This document shows positions 23,267 through 35,144 of a stretch of 64,000 nucleotides of DNA, in pieces. How positions within the stretch are numbered: position 1 is the stretch's first letter; every line of letters begins with the position of its first letter. Both the position numbers and the translations under genes were made by a program. Source of the stretch: Hydrangea macrophylla (lineage: Eukaryota > Streptophyta > Magnoliopsida > Cornales > Hydrangeaceae); NCBI GenBank assembly GCA_033977485.1, contig CM066992.1:103304140-103368139 (forward strand), read 5' to 3'. The notes under the pieces were generated by a model. That model was given only the letters and a program-made list of their open reading frames with translations. It did not search any database and was not told the origin of the DNA.

Positions 23267-25655
23267 ATGTCGACTTCGAAGACGATCGTTTTGAAGAGCT
23301 CTGACGGCGAGACCTTCGAGGTTGAAGAGGCGGTGGCGGTGGAGTCGCAGACCATCAAGCACATGATCGAAGACGGTTGCGCAGACACCAGCATTCCTCT
23401 TCCCAACGTTACCAGCAAGATCTTGGCTAAGGTCATCGAGTATTGCAAGAAGCACGTTGAGACCCCCAAGTCCGACGACAAAACCGACAAGACGGCCGAG
23501 GATGAACTCAAGAACTTCGATGCCGAGTTCGTCAAAGTAGATCAGGGGATCCTCTTTGATCTCATCTTGGTTTGGACCTTCTTTCCTTGGTTTTTTCCGT
23601 AATAATAATTATATATGGTTTTAACCCTATTGACTTTCTGATTTTTGTTGAATTTTTTTTTCTTTTCATTTCATGTTTGGTGTGAAGGTTTGAGTGACAC
23701 GGGCTTAGGGTTTTTGCACGTTTCATATACTGGCGTTTCCTCTCTCCGTTTGTCTATCTGATGATCTATGCTTATCGTTCTGCTTGATTATTTGTACTGT
23801 TTTGTGAAATACTAGTAATAACCCGTGCCCGTGGGCGCCGAGCGGAAAAAAAAGAAAAAGAAAAAAAGGACCAAGAAATTCAATAGTTCAAAAGTTTAAA
23901 TCTTTTGCGTAAAATTGTTCATGTCATTCAAACACAAGATATTGGTTCCGCGGGTACGGCAATATATTTTCAGTTCATTGCTTTTGATTTTGAAAGTAAA
24001 CTAAGATATGGTTGAAATTTTTACAACACATTCATAGATATCAACAACAAAGACAAAAAAATGTGGTAAGAATTCTACTACTCAAAACAACTGCAAAGAT
24101 TTTATTCATTCAAGACTCTTGATCTTCACCAAACAATTGCAAAAAATAGACAAAAATGATGGAAAACTATAATGAAAAAAAAATATCAAAACCAAAACTG
24201 ATGAATTGACTTCTACAGAAGTAGAAGCACTCTCTTGATCATATTCCAAACACATTTATGTAACTTTACAAAATTACAGTGGATGTCAACTTCAAGCTAT
24301 GTTTAGAAAGATCTATACTTATACCAAAATGAGTACTGTAACATTAAATTCATTCATTCAAAGTGTATAAACATATACCAAAATGAGTACTGCATTCTTT
24401 AATTACATCATTAGTTAAATTTTGTTGCGAGCTTTCTTCATCAATTTATAAAACGTGTAAGTATCAATCTCGATATGCTTAGCCCAGTCTGGTGAATGCA
24501 CAACAATCTGAAAAGTAAAAAAGAAGAATTATATTAGTTACATTAACATGGGAAATAGTACAGCGGTGAAAACACAAGTTAGATACATCTGTTACATTAT
24601 TATGCATTACCTTGTTGATTCCCCATCTTTCCAAATTACGGGCTTTTATTATCTCAAAGTCATTTGATGCAAATTCAAAGTCCCATGGAACATCATTAAA
24701 CCGTTTCTACAAAATTATAGTATGGGGTTAATAACAGTAGTAAGTGCAAATCAAATATCAAATTTAATAAAACACAAATAATAAATACAAAACAAATATC
24801 AAAAGCACATTTCATTTATCTTTGTTGGCAATTCCCTATTAGTCTCTGCTCCACTTGTTCTAATGCTCTTATTCAAATCAATTCGTTTCCGATTCTCAAC
24901 TCATTTTTTATTATCTCTAACATTGATTCTAAATCTCTTAATTCATTGACATATTTTTGTAGAGAGACGTGGATTGAGCTTTTATGCCATGAATTTGGAA
25001 GTGTATTGACGATAGCATACATTAAAATAGCAATATTTGGACGAAAACGTTTTCTCCTATGTTCTCGGTATATGTTATATTTTTACTAATATGCTCTCTC
25101 ACTGTGGAATCTAAATCTAAACTCATAGATTCAGTCACAAGTTTTATCCACAATGGGTGTATATCACGCTCGTCTTCTTCTAAGACATCTATTAGTTTCT
25201 CTGCAATAAATAGTTTGTTAATGCTTAATATATCTGCTATAATAGGTCTCCAATACGATGGGAGAGTCCTAGTTATTCCTCCCAGTATATATCTTTCATC
25301 ATCAAGTGTATGTTTTCTCTCAATAAAACTACATTCTCCCACTTCCATAAGGGGTAGCCATCTCTAAATATTATATTATCTAAGTCATTAATTTTATTTC
25401 TTCTCCTTATACGTATAGATGTATTTAAGTCTATTTTTAGTGCAATTGCTTTGTTCAATTTTTTTTTTAATTATCCGCAATATCGATTTTGGTGTGAGAG
25501 AGAGAGAGAGAGATAGACGTGATATGGTGAGAGAGAGAGAGAAATCAGTAAGGTGAAATAGTGCAATTGCTTTGTTCAATATATATATTTTTAAGTCTAT
25601 TTTTAGTGCAATTGCTTTGTTCAATATTTTTTTTAATTATCCGCAATATCGATTT

Positions 25656-25698
<43 letters not shown>

Positions 25699-25912
25699 GT
25701 GATATGGTGAGAGAGAGAGAAATCAGTAAGGTGAAATAGTGCAATTGCTTTGTTCAATATATATTTTTTAATTATCCGCAATATCTATTTTGGTGAGAGA
25801 GAGAGAGAGAGAGAGAGAAACGTGATATGGGGAGAGAGAGAAATCAATGAGGTGAAATAGTTCAATTGTTTTGTTCAATGCTTTTTTTTTGAATTATCCA
25901 CAATGTCTATTT

Positions 25913-25954
<42 letters not shown>

Positions 25955-25977
25955 CTCAATGAGGTGAAATAGTGCAA

Positions 25978-26010
<33 letters not shown>

Positions 26011-26487
26011 ACGAATCTTACGATTCGCGATACGAATCATCATGAAAACGATACGTATCGATGCACGAGTCGAACATGTAAAATAATCTAAGGTGAATCT
26101 TACGATTCGCAAGTGAATCTTACGATTCGATTCGCGATTCTTACGATTCACTTGACTGCTAGGCACAAAACTTAATTGTTCTAATTTTTTTGTTTTTCAA
26201 ATTTTTCTTAAAAAATTGATTACCAACCCCTTTTAAACCACTTAGGATGTGTTTATACAAGCCTAGAACAAAAAAGATATGTTTATACAAGCCTAGAAAA
26301 GAAAAGAATATGTTTATATGGTTTTTTTAATTTGTTACCGAATCTTACGATTCACGATTCGCGAATCCCGATTCGATTCACATGTATCATTTCGATTCAC
26401 GATACGAATCCCGATTTGACAACTATGAGTGCAATTGCTTTGTTCAATATATATATTTTTTGAATTAGCCGCAATACCTATTTTGGG

Positions 26488-26544
<57 letters not shown>

Positions 26545-29500
26545 GAAAATTGAATTGTTTTTTTTTTGGAAAGATATTGAAAGAATAGAGAGAATTTAGG
26601 GGCATGTTTTTTTTTTTGGTTTCTTGGAATAGGAATGGAAAGAAAAAGCTTCCATTGGCTCAACATATTTAGTTAAGTGACCCATACCAGAGTGGGTTTA
26701 GAGCCCTCCAATGTTCTTCATGGGTTGATTAAGCTTCCGGAGAGTTTTGACCCCAACCAAAAATTCGTCAAATGCTATATATGTATATATATATTTTTTT
26801 TCCTAATGATTTTAGGGACATTATTTAACCCCAACCAAAAAATAATAAGTGACATGAATTCATTGAGTGGTTAAAGTTAATTGAATTTTTTCTTCAATTC
26901 TGGCTTTTAAATTTTGATAAATTCTTAATAGATTTCCTAATACTGAAGTTTAGATAATATATTCATTATTCACATTGCTAAATTGAGGTGAGAGAAAGTG
27001 ATTATTAATGGGAAAATGATGTGGCAAGCTTATATTTGGAAACCTTATATTGACTGAGAGAATTGACTGGGAGAATTTTGGCAAGCGTTTGATCCAATGG
27101 TTGAAAATATCTAATTTTGTCTCAATGGCTCGGATTGAAAGTTGCTAATTTGAGAGGGACCCACACAGCTCTAACTTATTATATAGATATTGTGGAAGAT
27201 AATTAATGATGGAATAACACAGGCACGTTGATAAACAAAACCCTAAAAAAATTACACGTCGACAATGCAGTAAACTTGTCCATGCATTGGACAGGGCGCA
27301 ACTTTCTGTTGAAAAACACATTGAGGGTTACCCTCGGCGTAGCAGAAGACCAACAGTTACATCATACATATGTAGAGGTTATAAAGAAAAACCCTGATAA
27401 CTTTAGGTTGAACGCACTTGGCCAACCACAGTCTAGGACAGAGCTTTGATGAGTTGAGTTGTATATGGAGTAGTTTTTGCAGTATTCTTGTATGTGTTGT
27501 CCTGGTTTATCAGGTGAGATAAAGGCCCAATTTACTAATTCAGAGTTTGGGGTAATTTCGAGACTATCCTTGAATGTATTTTTTTGGTTGTATATGAAAA
27601 GGAAGCCCAAGTAATTTGTACTACCATGGACTTTGGGGTGTTCTTGTTCTGGTTTCATTTGATTTTGTAAATCAAATCTTGACCAAGTGGTTCAACATAT
27701 TCAAAAGTAAACGAGTGTGCTAGGTGGAATGAAATTAGCCACTTCCTATATTGTTACCCTCAGTTTGGGTAATCTTTTTTTTTTTTTTTTTCTTTGGTGG
27801 GTGGGGAGGTTGACATACAAAGTCAACCCTCTTTCTATCCAACTCCCTTTTCACCCTCCATGCAAGCCACCAATTGTTGAACAAAATTACCACCTCTCAC
27901 CATGCACCCAACACCAAAATACCCCCTAATTGATGTCCCCATTAATGATTCTACCTGCCCTTAGTTTCACCGTTCACCTTTCCGTTTCCGCGAACACACA
28001 TATGGTACACCAAAATGTTTCACCACCTCCTAAAAAGTAAATTTCCAAAAGATCCCGTGGCCATAGAATGTGACTAGAAAACAAGCCTTCGCATAATCCA
28101 ACCCCAATGTCCTGTTACAAACTATTCCAATTGATAAAATGAGAACTTGCAAATTAATAACCTTTATTCTAGATACTAAATGGAGTGGGGTAACGTGGTT
28201 TATGAACAAAGGTTTAGTAAAGCTTCAAAGTGTGTATATTGTTTTGTAAACATCTATTTTTCCAACATTGCACGGACTCCTATGCAAGAAATTGGCACTC
28301 AGCAAACACCTGAATTTGTAGAACTGCTTCTTTTATAAGCAAAAAATCGATTCAAGTAGGTTACAATGAGGTTCTTTGAAGTTAATGGTATTTTATTTTT
28401 ATATATATATATATATAGAGTCAGACTCTAAACAGGGCGCCCTCTCTTTATTAAAGAGAGGGCCTCTGTTTTAGCTGTCGGATCATGTTTTCATTAATGG
28501 CAGTTTTGTCATTTTACAATATTTAAACACAATCTGACGGCTAAAATAGAGGACCTCTCTTGAATAAAGAGAGGTGGCCCTCTTTAGAGAATCTTTGTAT
28601 ATATATGTATATATATTTTTATTGATAAAGATATATTTTATCCTTTTAGAATATCTGTTTTGAGTGATCTAGCTTGTGATATAATATTGTAATTTCTATA
28701 GTAAGTGTCCTCAGTTTTAAGAAGGATTGCCTCGTTGGGAGCTTATTTTGTTGTTTGTCATCATGTACTATTTCTGCACTCTTTGGGGTTTGGGATTATT
28801 ATGTGTTTTCTACTGACTTGTGGCAATTACAGAAGGGGATGTCGTTTTGCAACCAGAGGTTTGTTGAAATGTTTTATTTTTTCTCACAGTTGTGAACTTG
28901 AATTTGGTGTATATTCGTAAATGGATTGCTCGTTTTTTGGGTAGATGTTTGTGTTGAATAATTCAATTTTTGATGTCATGGTAAAGCGCAATGTTGCCGA
29001 CAGCTTTGTTCTAAATGATGCAATGTACTACCCAATGGCGAATGTAGGGGGGGGGGGGGGGGGTTGGTCAAGGGGGGGAGTGGCCACCCCTAGGTTTTGG
29101 GAAATTGCACTTTTATACATGTATTTTTGGTAAATTTTCAAATTTTATTAAGCTTTGCCCCCCAAAATAATTAAACTTATTATATAGCCCCCCAAAAAAT
29201 ATTAGTTAGACTTAAAAAAAGGATTTTATATGTAATATGTTGACCCAATTATACTTCATTCTCCCAAAAAAATTGGCCTAATATATAACAATATATTGGC
29301 CTAATCACATATAGATCCAAAAAAATTTACCTCGGGGGCGCTGCCCCTGAACCCCCGTGTGACTCTAAGTTCTTACACAACCCCCCCTATTGAGATTCCT
29401 GGATCCGCCACTGGTACTACCTATACGTATTTAGTTGTACTGATTGGTAAAACTTGTATGATTGTATCCTTGGTGTTGGGTTTCATTAGTGTTGGATGCT

Positions 29501-30183
29501 TGACAAAAGCATGTTACTGGGGAGCAGCTTGGTCCATGAGAGAACAAAATTTCAGGTGCCCTAGGAAGCACGGACTCTTCGGAAAGGCAGCTACACCGGC
29601 ACTAGGTGTGTACTAATTAAATGCAACCGCACCCGCACCCGCCCCGTGTTGGACTGCCGCACCCGTGCTTCCTAGCAGGTGCCAAATCATAGTTGAGAAT
29701 GGGAAATATGTTACTATTAGATATACCTTCCCAAATACTTGACCAAACAGATTGACAATTTCTTCTGATATAGTAGATAAGTACCTCACCATTTGACTTT
29801 GCTTTAGTATGTGGACAAGAATTAGATGGTGTGGTACTTTACCGCGCAACTTCTTTCATTTGATTTACTGATTTAGTGGGTAATCTTTGCACTATGTACC
29901 CGTTCGCTTGTTGCCTGAGATTGTTTTGGCTTTTAACTTGGTTCCATATAGTGGATATATTGGTTTCTATGTAATGATACAAGACATTTGTGTGTTATCT
30001 TCTTTACAGGCAGCAAACTATCTGAACATCAAGAGCCTGCTTGATCTCACATGTCAAACGGTGGCTGAAATGATCAAGGGAAAGACTCCGGAGGAGATCC
30101 GCAAGACATTTAACATTAAGAATGACTTCACTCCGGAGGAAGAGGAGGAGGTTCGCAGGGAGAATGCTTGGGCATTCGAGTGA
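23267..30183 (+). CDS. SKP1: SKP1-like protein (ASK family), two exons with a 6.4-kb intron
   Basis: The adaptor of SCF ubiquitin ligases, linking CUL1 to F-box proteins. Exon 1 is 23267-23569 (101 codons) and exon 2 is 30010-30183 (57 codons plus stop). The join at FDLIL|AANYLN is in phase with GT-AG borders and gives 158 aa, normal for the family. The N-terminal BTB/POZ-like fold ([20 protein letters not shown]) covers about residues 5-65. The acidic/lysine linker is around 66-85. The F-box-binding C-terminus ([20 protein letters not shown], ending WAFE) is fully conserved. The intron sits at a position I know from plant SKP1 genes but is swollen to 6440 bp by a Helitron candidate, a hAT-type element and other repeats. 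No coding defect is seen. Confidence 0.95.
24415..24706 (-). pseudogene. Two captured exons of an unidentified gene (minus)
   Basis: Exon a spans 24706-24611 on the minus strand (32 codons, including [10 protein letters not shown] and [10 protein letters not shown]). Exon b spans 24507-24415 (30 codons plus stop, including [20 protein letters not shown]). The 103-base intron has GTAATG...TTTTCAG borders and the phase is kept. They look like the last two exons of a real protein gene, carrying the C-terminus only. I do not recognise the family. They lie inside the Helitron candidate, which suggests transduplication. Confidence 0.65.
24845..25348 (-). pseudogene. Coding-like fragment of an unidentified gene with a frame change (minus)
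   Basis: The minus strand has an open frame at 25348-25022 (including [20 protein letters not shown] and [16 protein letters not shown]). After a frame change near 25065-25080 a second frame reads [20 protein letters not shown] and on to [10 protein letters not shown], then stop near 24880. Amino-acid composition looks like a real protein, but no family was recognised. It probably belongs to the same captured gene as the exons at 24415-24706. Confidence 0.45.
25436..25980. repeat. Tandem repeat of 120-180 bp units with GA tracts
   Basis: The word TGCAATTGCTTTGTTCAAT recurs at about 25441, 25562, 25607 and 25740, with a variant at 25863 and another copy at 26431 beyond an inserted element. 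Most units also contain ATTATCCGCAATATC, a GA run, ACGTGATATGG and GGTGAAATAG. GA-run length varies strongly between units. Confidence 0.85.
25985..26423. mobile_element. CGATTCG-rich inverted-repeat element
   Basis: Ends GTTGTCAAAATCG and (reverse complement) GTTGTCAAATCGG. Both arms are packed with TACGATTCGCGA and GATACGAATC words, many self-complementary (CGTACG, GATACGTATC, TTCGCGAA). It interrupts the tandem array, which resumes at 26431. No clean target duplication was found. Confidence 0.65.
27188..28422. other. SKP1 intron sequence between repeats
   Basis: No gene. Short open frames here show no recognisable domain. A poly-T run lies at about 27775-27791 and an AT microsatellite at about 28400-28416. 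Confidence 0.4.
28423..28594. mobile_element. Short foldback MITE in the SKP1 intron
   Basis: The left arm AGACTCTAAACAGGGCGCCC... and the right arm (reverse complement AGATTCTCTAAAGAGGGC...) are inverted repeats. Each arm also contains its own CTCTCTTTATTAAAGAGAG-type hairpin. It is non-coding and lies between AT microsatellites, so target duplications cannot be judged. Confidence 0.7.
29033..29413. mobile_element. Non-autonomous hAT-type element
   Basis: Perfect 8-bp target duplication GTACTACC (29025-29032 and 29414-29421). Termini are CAATGGCG and (reverse complement) CAGTGGCG, followed by GATCCAGG-like sequence. An 8-bp duplication with CA.TGGCG ends fits hAT elements. It contains a G run (29048-29062) and no transposase. 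Confidence 0.85.
29553..29690. repeat. GC-richer inverted repeat near SKP1 exon 2
   Basis: AGGTGCCCTAGGAAGCACGG at the left pairs with CCGTGCTTCCTAG.AGGTGCC-like sequence at the right, with GCACCCGCACCC repeats between. It could be a small transposon remnant. No duplication was identified. Confidence 0.5.
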
Positions 30184-32492
30184 TGCATGATGAAGTGGCT
30201 ATGCATTGTCAATACTATGATAGGATTGCTGTGATACAATAGTTTCTTTGTACTTTCTTCTTATGTTTTGGTAAATATGTGGTTTCTCATTGCTTTGTGA
30301 AATCCTTTTGATATTCCTTTATCCATGGGATTTAACAAAGATGAACGACTTTGAATTGCCATGATTTGACTAGCATTTTTATGATTGCTTTTTTCATCTT
30401 TGTTATGACTATGCTTGCATTTTTATTTTGTAGTTTGCATAGAATGTATGGATGATTTCTTTTGTTTTGTTGGCTTGACTTGCATGAGTGCTTTGGGTAG
30501 GGGAGGTGCAGGAGTGATAGGCGGATCATTTTCATCTCTGGAAATAGCCCCAACCTATCTTGCTCCTATCCCGGCCATCCCCACCTGTGAATAAGCCTAC
30601 GCCAGCCAGTAGCACACAGGAGTTTTAGCCTCAGGATGAAAATGGCATGGATGGTGCCTGGTGTGGTGTGGTGAGGTTGCAAGTTCCCCGAGGAACTCAT
30701 GCTATAACACTGTTTTCAATTTATTATAGTTGCAGTTGCTTGTTGGGTAGTCCGAGTATTAAGGCTCTTGAGATCAAACCAGTTGAAATGACAGGCAAAT
30801 TTACCTGTGATCCAGGAAAGATGCTGAGTGGTCTAGTGTAGAGGGGAAACTAGGCATTTGTTGTAGTGGTGTGAACTGGTTTAGCTAGAATAGAGGTAGT
30901 TCTTTAAAGCAATGGTGATCTAATCCTTGCTGGCTTATAAGTGACTTTTGGGAATTTGCTTTAAAACGTAGGATATATTACCTCATAATGTTAGCATTGT
31001 GTGGTGCATTTGGGACAACAAAAATTGCTCGAACATAAGCTAGCAGTTGTTCGGAATCCGGATGCATGCTGTTCTGCTTTATTATTATCTCATTACGTAT
31101 AAAGCATTTGAATGTGCAGAGTGAATTTGTTGAATTTCTTCTGATTTTAGCTATGTTATGTTATCACTCTTGTTTATTTTTGCGGGACAGGCGTGTGACA
31201 ATTGTTTGGCAAGTTTTGTTTGTCAACTTTGGTTCTCATTTATTATCTCTTTGCTTGGGTCCAAGTTTTGTCTGACTTGGTGTTGGAAATCTAGAAGCCT
31301 GAGTATTCATTTTGTGCAAGATTTGTGTTTGGGATGGGGGCTATTCCCACCACCTTTTTGGTTCCTTGTACCACTTTTTCTTTATTTTAATTAATAGTTT
31401 TTAAATACTAAAATTATTTATTTTCTTAGAAAATTATACTTAATTTGATATACCCAAATTAACTGGTGGAATTTCATTCCGTAAATTAAGGCCATGATCC
31501 ATATTGAAGTTTCTGCCATTAAAAGAAAAATATAATTATAATGTTTTTGAAATATGATGAGCTTTTTGATTAGATTATGCTACTCTTTGGGATTTGACTT
31601 TAGATTTTATGTTTGTTGGGTGCTTAATAAGATCTTTTGGGTTAATTTGTTATTTTTGTTTCTTAATTTTCTTAACTTTATGTCTTTTAAGTTATTTCGT
31701 CTTAAATGAAATTGATAGGCCCTAAATCATTAATTACTTTTACAGCAAAAGACATTAATTGGCTTCGAAAGGGTATTTCGGGTATACCAAAAGAATATAT
31801 TTTTTTAGGAAAGTAAAAAATTTTCGTATTTAAGAACTACTCCGTACTATAATAAAGCAAAAGTGATGTAAATAGCCAAAAAAAGAAAAAGGTTGGTGGG
31901 AATAGCCCCACCCTTGTGTTTTTTTTTTGTGTGTTGAGGAATTCTGCTTTTGAATCAATCTCCCTCGATCGGTATTTTTCTTTTGACAACTTTTGTGTTA
32001 TTTGTCATGTTGTATGTGAGATTTGAAATTCTGGAAGTATAGCTTCTTATCGATCGTAGGCTTGTTGTGGTTTTATCTCTATATATATCATCCCAGAGTA
32101 GTGTTGTAATTTCTTGATGACCACCTTGCCTGATCATATGTTATGTTTGATCAGAAATTAATAGTGATTAATTTACAAGTTTGCAGAGAATAGTTGGCTA
32201 TATATAGACTGACTAGTTTACCTACCTCCGGTCTGTCGACAAACTCGGCTGAAGATTTGATGGAGTTGGCTATATATATATATATATATTTAGTTGTTTT
32301 TTGAATTATTCGATTTCTTCATTACATGCAGTGAGCGGATCTTTTTCACTTCAATTTTATTGGAAGGAGAGAGAGACCTTTTTTATAGTCGGTAAGGAAA
32401 AGCAAATGGAGAAAAGACTGGGAGGGAAAGAAGTGGGAAGCAGGGGGAGCCCCCTATATTTGAAAGATGCTTCTATTTTCACTCGTTTTTTT

Positions 32493-32537
<45 letters not shown>

Positions 32538-32538
32538 A
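30184..32538. other. SKP1 3' region and intergenic DNA
   Basis: The SKP1 3' UTR probably covers the first few hundred bases. Beyond that, no gene, RNA or clear transposon is seen. Low-complexity tracts include an AT microsatellite (about 32273-32288) and CA/TA microsatellites (about 32493-32537). Confidence 0.45.
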
Positions 32539-32539
32539 T

Positions 32540-32769
32540 CTATATTTACAGAACCCTTCTTATGAGGGATTCCGGACTTCTTTTTACAGCCGTTGGATCT
32601 AGTTTTTAGTCTGTAAAATTACTTCAATACCCTTAATGAAAACTGGATCCAACGATTGTAAAAAAAAGTCCTCACTTTAACAAACTAAAAACTAGATCCA
32701 ACGGTACATTTACACTTATACGTTGATACATTTACAGAATCCCTCATAAGAAGGATTCTGTATCTATAA
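32540..32769. mobile_element. Foldback MITE with hairpin ends
   Basis: The left arm contains TTACAGAACCCTTCTTATGA and CCGTTGGATCTAGTTTTTAG; the right arm carries the same blocks reversed. The terminal blocks are themselves short hairpins (CCTTCTTATGAGGGATTC). The layout is similar to the element at 28423-28594. Confidence 0.65.
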
Positions 32770-33474
32770 TCTATAATATATGTAATTGTACCAATGTATA
32801 AGTGTTTTACACTTTTATCAATCGGTACACTTTTACTTAACTATTTTCCTTAGAGTTTTAATAAGTTTGGTTTACCACCTTTTTTTTTTTGGTCCATCCA
32901 TAATAATCCTACTTTATTTTTATTTTGTATATTCTATAATTGATCTTCTTAAAGTTTTAGTAACCTTATTTTTTGGTATGCCAATTATTTTATTTTATTA
33001 TTTTTTTTTTTTTTGAGTCCGTGAGAGTCCAACACTTCCTATGTTTTAAGAGCACTTTTTTTTTTTTCAATGTTTGCACATGCTATCTAACAAACGTGTC
33101 TCTATTGGGGGTCCCCTTTTACATGGACTCCTTAGATCAGCATTAGTTCAATCTCATTTCTTTAGGATTCTAAACCACACTAAAACTATAGCATTAGAAG
33201 ATTATATAGGTACTAAAAGTACTGCTTTTACTTTTCTCTATATCTCTCTAATAATATTTAAAAAAAAAACCAACATTGATGGACTCTTATTTATTTAGCT
33301 CACCTTCTTCCTTTTTTTTTTTTTTTTTTTTGGCTGAATTTTTAGCTCACCTTCTTATTGATTTTCAATATTTTCTTAAAACTTCAGGTCTCTAAAATAA
33401 ATGTAAATAACGTGCCCTTAATGTATTTTTTGTTTTACTGCCTTTGTTTCTTTTGGTATAGTCCATGGAAAAAC
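32770..33474. other. AT-rich non-coding stretch with poly-T runs
   Basis: No gene. Several T runs (for example about 33001-33014 and 33314-33331) and short frames without recognisable domains. Confidence 0.4.
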
Positions 33475-34927
33475 ATTATTGTTAGCCTTAAGGTATATTA
33501 ATGTATATTTAATTATGTTTTGATGATGTCAAATATGCTATGATAATTACATGATTCATATTGATTTATTCTTTGTTATTATCATAGTCATTTTTATGCT
33601 CATATATAATCTCATGTATTAATTTTGTATCAATGTTTTTAACATCTTTGTGTGCATGATATTTAATTGATGTAGATCAAGATTACAAGGAGCTCAACAA
33701 GGATCAAGCTTGAAAACTTGAAGATATTTCATCCTTGGTTGAAGTCTAGGACCATCATTGTAAGGCATCTTGATCTCACACTCATAGGGGCTCAAACAAA
33801 CTCTAAAAGTTAAAGTTTTGGAAATAAATTTTAAGAAGAATATCTTTAAAGCAATGCCCCAACCAATTGAAAAATAATTAAATGTTGAATATTATAGTTG
33901 GAAAGGTATTTGAATCTAGTTTCCAAAACATCAAACGGATCGCAAATCCGATTTTTGTAGAGGGAGTTACGGCCATTTTAGTGGAAATGTGTCTGCTGTC
34001 AAACAGGGAAGGGCAGTCGACTGAGGGCCCGATGCAGTCGGCTGAAGTGAGCAGAATTCAAGCAGAACCCTCTGTAAACACATACTTAGGGGGAGCACTT
34101 TCATGTTTCATTAGCCCACATGTGGTTATATTTGTTTATTTTTGGTATCATTTTGGCCTTTTGATTGTATGCCTATTGTGAGGGGGAGTTTTGTGTTTTA
34201 TCCCCAAATCTTTTTGATAATGTCAAAGGGGGAGAAATATGAGAAGTATTGGGGAGAAGCATTTGGGTAGTTATCATTCATGTTCTTTAACATATGATAT
34301 CCATTATGAATGATAATATGAAAATGACTAAATGTGCTTATATTGGCATATCCTTCATTGGTTGTTTGCCATCATAAAAAAGGGGGAGATTGTTAGCCTT
34401 AAGGTATATTAAGACATATTTAATTATGTTTTGATGATGTCAAATATGCTATGATAATTACATGATTCATATTGATTTATTCTTTGTTATTATCATAGTC
34501 ATTTTTATGCTCATATATAATCTCATGTATTAATTTTGTATCAATGTTTTTAACATCCTTGTGTGCATGAGATTTAATTGATGTAGATCAAGATTACAAG
34601 GAGCTCAACAAGGATCAAGCTTGAAGACTTGAAGATATTTCATCCTTGGTTGAAGTCTAGGACCATCATTGTAAGGCATCTTGATCTCACACTCATAGGG
34701 GCTCAAACAAACTCTAAAAGTTAAAGTTTTGAAAATAAATTTTAAGAAGGATATCTTTAAAGCAATGCCCCAACTAATTGGAAAATAATTAAATGTTGAA
34801 TATTATATGGTTGGAAAGGTATTTGAATCTAGTTTCCAAAACATCAAACGGATCGCAAATCCGATTTTTGTACAGGGAGTTATGGCCATTTTAGTGGAGA
34901 TGTGTCTGGCTGTCAAACAGGAAGGGG

Positions 34928-35049
34928 CAGTCGACTGAGGGCCCGATGCAGTCGACTGAAGTGAGAAGAATTCAAGCAGAACCCTCTGTAAACGCATCTC
35001 AGTCGACTACTTCAAGGCCCAATCGACTGCTTCAAGGTCCAGTCGACTG
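34928..35049 (+). repeat. CAGTCGACTG palindrome array in the copia LTR, five sites
   Basis: Sites start at 34928, 34949, 35000, 35020 and 35040 (spacings 21, 51, 20, 20). The word is the one used by the gypsy LTRs at 19546-21637 and 37739-39864. The partial 5' LTR keeps the first two sites near 34016 and 34038, the second mutated to CAGTCGGCTG. Confidence 0.9.
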
Positions 35050-35136
35050 AAGCGACCTGAAAGGCAATAACGGCTAGTTTTTAGAGGGGTTTTTAATTAC
35101 CAAACTTGCCACCAACGGCTATAATCTTCCAAGGCC

Positions 35137-35144
35137 TATAAATA
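35137..35144 (+). promoter_or_regulatory. Putative copia LTR TATA box
   Basis: CCTATAAATACATG downstream of the palindrome array. It is the best candidate for the element's core promoter. Confidence 0.6.

Larger units (their letters stand above)
23812..27187 (-). mobile_element. Helitron candidate in the SKP1 intron (minus)
   Basis: On the minus strand it begins TCTATATAATAAGTT and ends GGGCACGGGTTATTACTAG, preceded by A and followed by T. This fits insertion between A and T, a 5' TC and a 3' CTRR. The 3' GC-rich hairpin is imperfect. The 3376-bp body holds plant-exon-like pieces on the minus strand, GA-rich tandem repeats and a CGATTCG-rich inverted-repeat element. No Rep/helicase is visible, so it is non-autonomous. 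Confidence 0.55.
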
